DNA of 17,851 nt from Erysipelotrichaceae bacterium (GTDB taxonomy: Bacteria; Bacillota_I; Bacilli_A; Erysipelotrichales; Erysipelotrichaceae): assembly GCA_900754715.1 (NCBI GenBank), contig CAAEDX010000155.1, positions 1 through 17,851 on the forward strand. Direction: 5' to 3'. The position numbers were made by a program, and so were the translations under genes. Below, piece by piece: positions 6,235 through 13,017 of this stretch (its first letter is position 1; each line of letters starts with the position of its first letter). The notes under the pieces are model-generated. The model worked only from the letters and a program-made list of their open reading frames with translations. It did no database searches and had not been told where the DNA came from.

Positions 6235-7566
6235 ATGCTGAATGATACTATCACAGCCATTGCGACCGCCTTGCAGGACGGCGCTATCTCCATCATCCGC
6301 ATCAGCGGCGATCAGGCCATCGCCATCGCTGACGCGCTGTTTGACCGCCCATTGAGCCAAAAAGCCTCACATACCGTGACCTATGGGTTCATCAACGATC
6401 CGCATACCGGAAAGCAGGTCGACGAAGTGCTCGTCTCTCTCTTCCGCGCGCCGCGCACCTATACCCGTGAAGATGTCGTGGAGATCAGCTGCCATGGCGG
6501 CAGATGCGTCACCTCCATGATCCTGCAGCTGGTGCTGGCCCAGGGCGCCCGCCTGGCTAAGCCCGGCGAGTTTACCCAGCGCGCCTTTCTCAACGGCCGC
6601 ATCGACCTGCCGCAGGCAGAAGCGGTCAATGACATGATCCAGGCTCAGACCAGGGAAACGGCCGAGCTCGCGGTACAAGGCATCCGCGGCAGCGTGCGCA
6701 AGCTGCTCGATCCATTGATTCAGGAACTGCTGGATATGATCGCGAACATCGAAGTCAACATCGATTACCCTGAATATGAAGACATCGAGGAAGTCACACA
6801 GGAAAAGCTCATGCCGGCCGCCAAACGCTGGCTGACACGCATCGATGATATCCTGAAGCGAGCCCGCAGCGGACAGATCATCCGCGATGGGATCCGTACG
6901 GCCATCGTCGGCCGACCCAATGTCGGCAAGAGCTCCTTGCTCAATGCGCTGCTCGAAGAAGAAAAGGCAATCGTGACCGATATTGCCGGCACTACCCGCG
7001 ACATCGTGGAAGGACAGATCATGCTTGATGGGCTACGGCTGAACCTGATCGACACGGCCGGTATCCGCACTACCGATGATGTCATCGAAAAGAAAGGCAT
7101 CGAAAAAAGCTATCAGATCATGGATCAGGCCGATCTGATCATCATCGTGCTCGATGGCAGCGAGCCATTGCAAGAGGAAGATGAACGTCTGCTGGCGATG
7201 ACCGAAGGGCGGACCCGCATCGTCGCCTGGAACAAAGCTGATCTGGGCACTGCGCATGAAGGCATCTGCATCAGCGCCAAGCACGAAGATATCCATCCGC
7301 TGACCGATGAGATCCACCGTCTCTTCGATGAACACCGCATCGTGCTTGAACAGCCTTCCCTGGCCAATGAGCGCCAGCTTTCGCTGATGCTCATGGCCAA
7401 AAGTGCCATGCTTCATGCCATCGACGCCATGGAAAGCGGCATGGAGCTGGAGCTTGTGGAGATCGATCTGCAGGAATGCTACACCTCTTTGAAAGAAATA
7501 CTGGGCGAAGTCCATCGCGAAGATCTGCTCGACACCTTGTTTGCGAACTTCTGCCTGGGCAAATAG
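6235..7566 (+). CDS. mnmE: tRNA uridine-5-carboxymethylaminomethyl modification GTPase MnmE
   Basis: 443 residues. With MnmG it installs the cmnm5/nm5 group on U34 of certain tRNAs. The order is: N-terminal tetrahydrofolate-binding domain (about 1-118; DTITAIAT, IIRISG, SCHGG), helical domain, G domain inserted at about 218-370, and helical C-terminus. Motifs are GRPNVGKS (226-233), TTRD (253-256), DTAG (273-276), NKAD (333-336) and the C-terminal catalytic Cys440 in CLGK. The ATG at 6229 is only 1 nt from GGGAGG; ATG 6235 is 7 nt away and gives the normal N-terminus, so it is chosen. The usual partner gene mnmG is not adjacent; tatD follows after 14 bp. Confidence 0.96.
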   Translation: MLNDTITAIATALQDGAISIIRISGDQAIAIADALFDRPLSQKASHTVTYGFINDPHTGKQVDEVLVSLFRAPRTYTREDVVEISCHGGRCVTSMILQLVLAQGARLAKPGEFTQRAFLNGRIDLPQAEAVNDMIQAQTRETAELAVQGIRGSVRKLLDPLIQELLDMIANIEVNIDYPEYEDIEEVTQEKLMPAAKRWLTRIDDILKRARSGQIIRDGIRTAIVGRPNVGKSSLLNALLEEEKAIVTDIAGTTRDIVEGQIMLDGLRLNLIDTAGIRTTDDVIEKKGIEKSYQIMDQADLIIIVLDGSEPLQEEDERLLAMTEGRTRIVAWNKADLGTAHEGICISAKHEDIHPLTDEIHRLFDEHRIVLEQPSLANERQLSLMLMAKSAMLHAIDAMESGMELELVEIDLQECYTSLKEILGEVHREDLLDTLFANFCLGK

Positions 7567-7580
7567 AAAGGACGAAGAAC

Positions 7581-8345
7581 ATGATCACTTATCTGGATTC
7601 CCATTGCCATATCACCGGTGAGCGCTTATATACACGCATCGATGAGATCCTGGCGAACTGTCATGCGCATCAGGTCAGCGAGCTGCTCATCATCTGCTGT
7701 CAATACGAAGAATATGAACGCGCGATGGCGCTCAAACGCCAGCATCCCTTCATCCATGTCGCCTATGGATTCTATCCCTGTGACACCTATGATCTGCAAG
7801 AACAAGACTGGCACCGCCTGGAAACGCTGTGCCGAGCACACCAGGTCGATGTCATCGGAGAGATCGGGCTTGACTACCATTATGAAGATACCGACAAAGC
7901 GATACAACAGGAGGCGCTCATCCGGCAGCTGCAGCTGTCTGCGGAATGCGGTCTCCCCATCAGCATCCATATGCGTGATGCTACCGCGGACTGCATGCGC
8001 CTGCTCAAGACATACGCAAAGACTCCCTTTGTGATGCATTGCTTCAGCGGCAGCGTCGAAACGGCCATGGAAGCCGTGCGCATGGGCGGCTACATTTCCT
8101 TTGCCGGACCGCTCACATTCAAGAATGCCCGGGCGCTGCCAGAAGTCGCTAAGGCCGTTCCTGCTGAGCGGATCTTATGCGAGACCGACTGTCCTTACCT
8201 GACGCCGGTCCCGCATCGCGGAAAAGAAAATGAGCCGATGTATGTCCGCTTTACCTTTGACAAGATCTGTGAATTGCGCGGAGCAGATCCACAGCGCATG
8301 AGCGAACAGATCCATCGCAATTATCATCGCTTCCTTGGCATATAA
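7581..8345 (+). CDS. tatD: TatD family metal-dependent hydrolase (putative DNase)
   Basis: 254 residues, the usual TatD length. This is a TIM-barrel amidohydrolase-type phosphodiesterase; characterised members are 3'-5' DNA/RNA exonucleases or D-aminoacyl-tRNA deacylases. Metal ligands are visible: H8 and H10 in DSHCH, E94 in GEIGLDYH, H130 in IHMRDA, H153 in MHCFSGS and D203 in ETDCPYL. The segment that usually reads G-[VI]-H-P-H is GFYPCD here (63-68), a mild divergence outside the metal ligands. The open frame extends upstream into mnmE, but AAAGGA (7567-7572) and the family N-terminus fix ATG 7581. It is co-transcribed with mnmE. Confidence 0.92.
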   Translation: MITYLDSHCHITGERLYTRIDEILANCHAHQVSELLIICCQYEEYERAMALKRQHPFIHVAYGFYPCDTYDLQEQDWHRLETLCRAHQVDVIGEIGLDYHYEDTDKAIQQEALIRQLQLSAECGLPISIHMRDATADCMRLLKTYAKTPFVMHCFSGSVETAMEAVRMGGYISFAGPLTFKNARALPEVAKAVPAERILCETDCPYLTPVPHRGKENEPMYVRFTFDKICELRGADPQRMSEQIHRNYHRFLGI

Positions 8346-8369
8346 AAAAATCCGCTGGCGGATTTTTTT
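8344..8369. terminator. Bidirectional terminator between tatD and the Spx-like gene
   Basis: A7-TCCGC (8344-8355) / GCGGA-T7 (8358-8369), symmetrical, with a T-tract on either strand. It overlaps the stop codons of both converging genes. Confidence 0.9.
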
Positions 8370-8724
8370 ATTGCCTTACGGCTTCCTCATAGGCCGCTTC
8401 GCGATAACCGGCCAATGCGCCTGTTTCCCAGACAAGCAGCGGCCGCTTGATGAGCATGCCATGCTCGCTGAGCAGCTGCAGCTGCTCATCCTCGCTCATC
8501 TGCAAACGGCGCTCCTTCATGTTCAGCTCCTTATACAGACGGCCGGATACATTATACAGCTGCCTGAGCTCCAGCTTGCCGCGCATCATCCATGCTCGCA
8601 GCTCTGCTGCGGTCGGCGTCTGGGTGACGATGTCGCGCGTCACAAAGTCCGCGCCCAGCGCTTCCAGCTTTTTCTTGGCCTTCTGACAAGTCGAACACTT
8701 TGGATACCAGATCAGAGTCATCAT
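8368..8724 (-). CDS. Spx/ArsC-like thioredoxin-fold protein
   Basis: 118 residues, the size of the Spx/MgsR/ArsC group. The N-terminus MMTLIWYPKCSTCQKAKKKL holds a CXXC motif at C10-C13, typical of Spx-type redox regulators and of some ArsC-like reductases. FVTRDIVTQTPTAAELRAWM and NVSGRLYKEL match the ArsC-family helices, and KRPLLVWETGALAGYRE is the conserved KRP segment near the C-terminus. Spx proteins bind the RNA polymerase alpha subunit under disulfide stress; ArsC reduces arsenate. I cannot decide between them, but no arsenic genes are nearby, which favours an Spx/MgsR-type role. GAGGTGA upstream supports ATG 8724 (8721 is also possible). Confidence 0.8.
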   Translation of the reverse strand: MMTLIWYPKCSTCQKAKKKLEALGADFVTRDIVTQTPTAAELRAWMMRGKLELRQLYNVSGRLYKELNMKERRLQMSEDEQLQLLSEHGMLIKRPLLVWETGALAGYREAAYEEAVRQ

Positions 8725-8742
8725 GTTACTCACCTCGCATTC

Positions 8743-8751
8743 ATTGTAGCA
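8743..8751 (-). promoter_or_regulatory. Extended -10 promoter of the Spx-like gene
   Basis: On the minus strand, TGC-TACAAT with no clear -35 box. It faces away from the helicase promoter about 17 bp further right, so the two start regions are packed together. Confidence 0.5.
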
Positions 8752-8767
8752 CAGTCAGCCTTTTTCA

Positions 8768-8776
8768 TGGTATACT
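8768..8776 (+). promoter_or_regulatory. Extended -10 promoter of the DbpA-like helicase
   Basis: TGG-TATACT, with no good -35 at the proper distance. The leader to ATG 8802 is about 20 nt and contains GAGGTGAT. Confidence 0.55.
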
Positions 8777-8801
8777 GAACAGCACAGAAGAGGTGATCTC
8801 C

Positions 8802-10208
8802 ATGAAATTCACGGACCTGCGTCTGAAAGACGAGCTTCAGCAGACATTGTCCCGGATGAACTACACGACGCTGACCCCGATCCAGGAGCGCTGCATCCCG
8901 GCGCTGCTGCAGGGGCAGAGCCTGGTCGCACAGTCACAGACCGGCAGCGGCAAGACGCTCGCTTACGCGCTGCCCTTGCTGGAACGGGTGCGCTTTGAAG
9001 AATATCATCCGCAGGCGCTCATCCTCGTCCCTACGCGCGAACTGGCGCTGCAAGTCAAACAGACGCTCGATTCACTGGGGATGTATTGCCGCACGCGGCA
9101 TCTGATGCTGGTGGGGCGGCAGTCTTTCCGGGATCAGCGCGAAGATCTCAAGCAGCGCACCCATGTGCTCATCGCCACACCGGGAAGGCTGCTTCAGCAC
9201 ATGCAAGAAGAAACACTGGATCTCTCCCAGCTTTCGCTGCTCGTGCTGGATGAAGCTGATGAGATGTTCAAGCTTGGCTTTCGCAAGAGCCTCAATCGCA
9301 TCCTCCAGCGGATCCCGCAGACACAGCGTGCCTGCTTTTCCGCGACCTATCCTGATTCTGTGGATGATTTCCTGCAAGAACACTTTGCCGGCGTGCCCAA
9401 GCTGCTGCTGCCCCGGCAGACGCTTCCCGCACAGCTGACTCAGCACTTCATGGCCGTATCCTTGAAAAAACGGGATGCGCTCCTCACCGATGTGCTTGCT
9501 TCTTTCTCGCTGCGGCGCTGCATCGTCTTTGTCAATACGATCGAGACGGCTGATACACTTTGCGCAAGGCTGCGTGAACAGGAGATCTTATGCGGCACCC
9601 TGCATGGCGAGATGCTGCAGGAAGAACGCTTTGCCGCATTGCAGGCATTCCGTGAAGGACAGCTGCGCATGCTCATTGCGACCAATGTAGCAGCCCGCGG
9701 CCTTGATATTCCCGATGTTTCGCTCATCCTCAACTATGATTTCCCATTGAATGAAGAGATCTATATCCACCGAGTAGGACGCACGGCCCGCATGGAAGCG
9801 CAGGGTGCGGCCCTTTCATTCGTGACACCGCGCGATCAGGAAGTGTATCAGCGCCTGCGCACAGAGTTCCCGGATCTGGAAGGCCCGACATGGTCTCCTC
9901 AGCCGCGTTATCCCGCGCAGCTGACTCAGCCCCTGCCGCCGGAAAAGCACCGTGATGATGCGCTGCGCGCGGAGAAGATGAAGCTGTGCATACTGGCAGG
10001 AAAAAGCAAGAAGCTTCGCCCCGGCGATCTGGTCGGCGCCATCTGCGGCATCGAGGGCATATCTGCCGAGGACATTGGCGTCATCAGCGTGCAGGAACAT
10101 CGTTCCTATGTGGAGATCCTGCATGGGAAAGGCGAGCATGTGCTGAACGCGCTGCAAGGAAGGACCATCAAGAACCGCAAGATCAAGGCAGAGCTCGCGC
10201 GATCCTAA
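8802..10208 (+). CDS. dbpA: DEAD-box RNA helicase with DbpA-type RNA-binding domain
   Basis: 468 residues. Helicase motifs in order: Q motif TPIQ (25-28), Walker A AQSQTGSGKT (43-52), PTRELA (77-82), TPGR (126-129), DEAD (150-153), SAT (180-182), ARGLD and HRVGRTAR. The last 65 residues or so (LRPGDLVGAICGIEGI, then VEILHGKGEHVL and IKNRKIKAELA) form the DbpA/YxiN RNA-binding domain, which in studied homologues recognises hairpin 92 of 23S rRNA, so a role in 50S ribosome assembly is likely. Length matches B. subtilis YxiN/DbpA. Motif Ib, usually GG, reads VGRQSF here. AGGTGAT 5-6 nt upstream fixes ATG 8802; earlier in-frame codons lie within the divergent gene. Its stop codon overlaps that of the deacetylase. 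Confidence 0.92.
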   Translation: MKFTDLRLKDELQQTLSRMNYTTLTPIQERCIPALLQGQSLVAQSQTGSGKTLAYALPLLERVRFEEYHPQALILVPTRELALQVKQTLDSLGMYCRTRHLMLVGRQSFRDQREDLKQRTHVLIATPGRLLQHMQEETLDLSQLSLLVLDEADEMFKLGFRKSLNRILQRIPQTQRACFSATYPDSVDDFLQEHFAGVPKLLLPRQTLPAQLTQHFMAVSLKKRDALLTDVLASFSLRRCIVFVNTIETADTLCARLREQEILCGTLHGEMLQEERFAALQAFREGQLRMLIATNVAARGLDIPDVSLILNYDFPLNEEIYIHRVGRTARMEAQGAALSFVTPRDQEVYQRLRTEFPDLEGPTWSPQPRYPAQLTQPLPPEKHRDDALRAEKMKLCILAGKSKKLRPGDLVGAICGIEGISAEDIGVISVQEHRSYVEILHGKGEHVLNALQGRTIKNRKIKAELARS

Positions 10209-10984
10209 TTATTGATGTGATGATGAAACTGCGGGGTCGTCTCATCGATGACGCGGAACACATAGCCTTGTTCCTGAATGTAAGACAGGATCCGCGGCAG
10301 CGCCGCGACGGTCTGCGCATTGCCTGCGCCATCGTGCATCAGCAGCATCACCACCGGCTGTTCACCGATCTCCTCTTTCGCTCTTGCCATGAGCTGGTCC
10401 GCAGACAGCGAAGTATCACCATCGCCGTTGGTCGCGTTCCAGTCATAATATTCATACTGTTTCTGCTCAGCTTGTCTGGCTAACATGGTCATGATGCCGC
10501 TGGCATAACGCTGCGAGATCGTATTGCTCGTTCCGCCGGGAAACCGCAGGATCGTGCTGCGCGATCCGCACTGCTCCTCGATGATCTTCTGCATCTGTTC
10601 CACATCATCCCAATACGCGTCACTGTCTTGATAGATCTGATCATAGCGATGTGAGAAGGTATGCACGCCGATGGCATGTCCGGCCTCATGTTCGGCACGG
10701 ATCAGATCCAGATGATCGCTGAATTCAGCCGTGACAAAAAAAGTCGCTTTAGCATCATATTCCGCCAGGATATCCAGCACTGCCTGAGTGTTCTGGCTTG
10801 GACCGTCATCAAAGGTCAGATACATGATCTTCTTTCCTTCATCCTCCTTGGCCAGCACTGGTTCGCTTTCCAGATAGACCGCGCTGTTCTCCCGGCCTTT
10901 TTCGACCATGATGCCCATCAGCCATACAAAGAGAACAAAACAGATGCCGGCAAATATCAGCTTAATTTTTCCTGATCTGTCCAC
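10205..10984 (-). CDS. Membrane-anchored polysaccharide deacetylase (NodB domain)
   Basis: 259 residues from the GTG at 10984, supported by GAGGTG 6 nt upstream; an in-frame GTG at 11017 has no good binding site. Residues about 7-26 form one transmembrane helix (KLIFAGICFVLFVWLMGIMV), followed by a short linker and an extracytoplasmic CE4/NodB domain. Motifs: TFDDGPS (D59, D60: catalytic base and metal ligand), HTFSH (H108, H112: metal ligands), RFPGG, DWN and LLMHDG. It should remove N-acetyl groups from peptidoglycan or another surface GlcNAc polymer, as PgdA does for lysozyme resistance. The catalytic set is complete, so it is probably active. It converges on dbpA with a 4-bp stop overlap and no terminator between. 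Confidence 0.88.
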   Translation of the reverse strand: MDRSGKIKLIFAGICFVLFVWLMGIMVEKGRENSAVYLESEPVLAKEDEGKKIMYLTFDDGPSQNTQAVLDILAEYDAKATFFVTAEFSDHLDLIRAEHEAGHAIGVHTFSHRYDQIYQDSDAYWDDVEQMQKIIEEQCGSRSTILRFPGGTSNTISQRYASGIMTMLARQAEQKQYEYYDWNATNGDGDTSLSADQLMARAKEEIGEQPVVMLLMHDGAGNAQTVAALPRILSYIQEQGYVFRVIDETTPQFHHHINN

Positions 10985-11017
10985 ATTCAACACCTCAGGG
11001 TTAGTATCTGTGCGCAC

Positions 11018-11184
11018 CGTGCTTCTATTCTTCCACTATTTCGACCAGTTTTTCCCTGTGCTCTTGCCGGCTTCCTTATTTTAATTTATGCTGAAGCCAG
11101 CAGAGATGATTCCCCCTTTCAATCTGCTGATCTTTGGCTATGGATACCTTTCTATCTCGTGAGCACGCGGCGCAGACCGTGTGC
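11018..11184. other. Intergenic region with two hairpins, one terminator-like
   Basis: No gene is seen. Plus-strand features are CAGCAGA (11098-11104) / TCTGCTG (11123-11129), with AGCC/GGCT just outside, and a stronger hairpin AGCACGCGG (11162-11170) / CCGTGTGCT (11177-11185) followed by TTTTC. The second looks like a plus-strand terminator although no plus-strand gene ends here. It may stop read-through antisense to the deacetylase or end a small unannotated transcript. A 316-residue minus-strand frame crosses the region, but it is the antisense shadow of the next gene. Confidence 0.4.
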
Positions 11185-11213
11185 TTTTCATTTTCCCGCC
11201 ATGGCATTATAAT
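11185..11213 (+). promoter_or_regulatory. Predicted promoter of the unassigned 247-residue protein
   Basis: TTTTCA (11185-11190), 17-bp spacer, TATAAT (11208-11213). The -35 box overlaps the T-tract of the terminator-like hairpin. A small inverted repeat GGAATC/GATTCC (11214-11219 / 11226-11231) brackets the ribosome binding site. Confidence 0.6.
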
Positions 11214-11231
11214 GGAATCGAAGGTGATTCC

Positions 11232-11975
11232 ATGAACATTGATACTCATCTTATCCGCCGTTATCTGAATGATGAGCAGCTCTATTCCGCTGAAGAGGCC
11301 TGGATCTATCGCAATGCTGATCCCGTGGACCAAAAGCGGCACGATGTCGTCCAAGAGCTGTGCCGTCAGCTTCTGGATCGGCGCTGGCCCTGCTTCAATC
11401 ATGCACTGTATGAAGCGCTTTTTCCTTCCCTGGATACGATCGTGAAAGAGACTGAGATCATCCTGATCGCCGCTGCTTCCGATGTGCCGACCTATATCCG
11501 CATGCACGAAGGAAAAGCATATCTGATCATCGATCTGATCCAGGTTGCCAATCTCACCCGTATCGTCGCCGCGATGATGCATGTGATCGATAATTTCATC
11601 TGCCTGGAGACCGCCATGCGCTGCATTGCGGCTGAATGGCCGGTTTCTGCCCTTTCTTATACTGAAAAGCTGGACTGGATCTGTTTCCGACAGGGGCTGG
11701 CCAACTGGCTGGCCTGGGGAGAGGACAGCACGGTCTATCAGTTTCCGAAAGGCGCGAAGGAACATGCCTCGGCCTTGTTCAAGGAAGCATACCAGGTAAG
11801 CGATCCAACGCTGCAGCATTTTATCCTCAGCCGCTTCCCTGCTTTGCCTTTCTGGGAACAATTTCCCACCGTGCATGGCATGTGCCGCTTTCATGAAGCC
11901 TTTCTGCGCGGCGGCAAGCCCGCCATATGCGCGCTGTACCAAAAGGGCCGGCGCTCCTTCGGGGAAAGCTGTTGA
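11232..11975 (+). CDS. Unassigned protein, possible inactive zinc-peptidase relative
   Basis: 247 residues, soluble, with no signal peptide or clear membrane segment. AAGGTGAT and a consensus -10 fix ATG 11232. I do not recognise a named family. The order of elements resembles HExxH peptidases: a strand-like IIDLIQVANL, the helix LTRIVAAMMHVIDNF (109-121), a loop, then LDWICFRQGLANWLA (148-161), and a C-terminal CRFHEAFLRGGKPAICALYQ like the helix closing such folds. If so, the HE of HExxH is replaced by AA (A113, A114; H117 kept) and the usual EG-A glutamate by Q154, so the protein would not hold catalytic zinc. This is inference from pattern only. It stands alone between two terminators. 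Confidence 0.65.
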   Translation: MNIDTHLIRRYLNDEQLYSAEEAWIYRNADPVDQKRHDVVQELCRQLLDRRWPCFNHALYEALFPSLDTIVKETEIILIAAASDVPTYIRMHEGKAYLIIDLIQVANLTRIVAAMMHVIDNFICLETAMRCIAAEWPVSALSYTEKLDWICFRQGLANWLAWGEDSTVYQFPKGAKEHASALFKEAYQVSDPTLQHFILSRFPALPFWEQFPTVHGMCRFHEAFLRGGKPAICALYQKGRRSFGESC

Positions 11976-11982
11976 TGAACAT

Positions 11983-12023
11983 AAAAAATGAGATGTGCTG
12001 ATCATCGCGCATCTCATTTTTTT
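11983..12023. terminator. Bidirectional terminator between the 247-residue gene and prs
   Basis: AAAAAATGAGATGTGC (11983-11998) pairs with GCGCATCTCATTTTTT (12007-12022) over 16 positions with one G-U, 8-nt loop. A- and T-tracts on both sides serve either strand. Confidence 0.9.
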
Positions 12024-12044
12024 CATTATGTATCGTATATCTGA

Positions 12045-13001
12045 TTACTTAGCGAAAACGGAGAGGACCTCGCTGACCGGACGGTCTTCTTCCATGGCGC
12101 GGATGACCCCGCCCAGGATCGGACCGACAGAAAGCACTGTCATCTTATCATACTGCTTCTGCTTTTCGCTCTGATCGATGGTGTTCGTGCAGATGAAACC
12201 TGCCAGATCGGCTGCCTTCAGACGATCGATCGCCGGCCCGCTCAGCACGCCGTGCACACAGCTGGCGTAAATGGCCTTCGCGCCCTTGTCTCTGAGCATC
12301 TGAATGCCGGATACGAGCGTTCCCGCGGTATCGACGATATCGTCTACGATGATCGCGGTCTTGCCATCCACTTCACCGATCAGGTTCATTGCCTCAGCCA
12401 CATTTGGTTTTGGACGGCGTTTGTCGATGATGGCGATGGGCGCATGCAAGATCTCTGCCAAACGGCGAGCCCTGGTCACACCGCCATGATCCGGAGAAAC
12501 GACGACGATGTCACCGAGATCTTTCGTGCGGAAATAGTTGCCGATGATGCTGATGGCACTGATGTCATCTGCCGGGATATCGAAGAAGCCCTGGATCTGC
12601 GTAGCGTGCAGTTCCATGGTGATCACACGGTTGGCACCAGCTGTTTCCAGCAGAGAAGCCACCAGCTTGGATGTGATCGGCTGACGCGGCCTTGCCTTGC
12701 GATCCTGACGCGCATAACCAAAATACGGCATGATCACCGTGATATGCGATGCGCTTGCGCGCTTACATGCGTCGATCGCGATCAGCACCTCCATCAGGTT
12801 GCTGGATACCGGGTTGCAGGTAGACTGAATGATGTAGACGTGCTTGCCTCGTACAGACTCACCCAGCTCGACCATGATCTCACCGTCAGCAAAGTGCTTT
12901 ACTTCGCTTTTTCCCAGCGGGATGCCTAATTCTGAAACCACTTCGTTTGCGAGATTGATGCTGGAGCTTAATGCGATAACGATTGTCTTATCCATTTCCA
13001 T
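12045..13001 (-). CDS. prs: Ribose-phosphate pyrophosphokinase (PRPP synthetase)
   Basis: 318 residues, class I PRS. It converts ribose-5-phosphate and ATP to PRPP for nucleotide, His, Trp and NAD synthesis. Visible: HFADGEIMVELGESVRG (36-52), YFGYARQDRK (93-102; ATP/flexible loop), MELHATQIQGFFDIP (129-143; with catalytic H132), VVVSPDHGGVTRA (166-178) and the PRPP signature VDDIVDTAGTL (219-229). The open frame runs back to 13142 inside glmU, but TAGGAGAGG at 13012-13020 serves ATG 13001; ATG 12995 is also possible. That binding site includes the glmU stop codon, so translation is probably coupled to glmU. Confidence 0.95.
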   Translation of the reverse strand: MEMDKTIVIALSSSINLANEVVSELGIPLGKSEVKHFADGEIMVELGESVRGKHVYIIQSTCNPVSSNLMEVLIAIDACKRASASHITVIMPYFGYARQDRKARPRQPITSKLVASLLETAGANRVITMELHATQIQGFFDIPADDISAISIIGNYFRTKDLGDIVVVSPDHGGVTRARRLAEILHAPIAIIDKRRPKPNVAEAMNLIGEVDGKTAIIVDDIVDTAGTLVSGIQMLRDKGAKAIYASCVHGVLSGPAIDRLKAADLAGFICTNTIDQSEKQKQYDKMTVLSVGPILGGVIRAMEEDRPVSEVLSVFAK

Positions 13002-13017
13002 TTTTCCGTTTCCTCTC

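Noticed and set aside
11076..12026. 316-codon open frame on the minus strand
   Set aside because: It is antisense to the 247-residue gene, which has a consensus promoter and ribosome binding site. The minus frame lacks both and begins inside a terminator stem.
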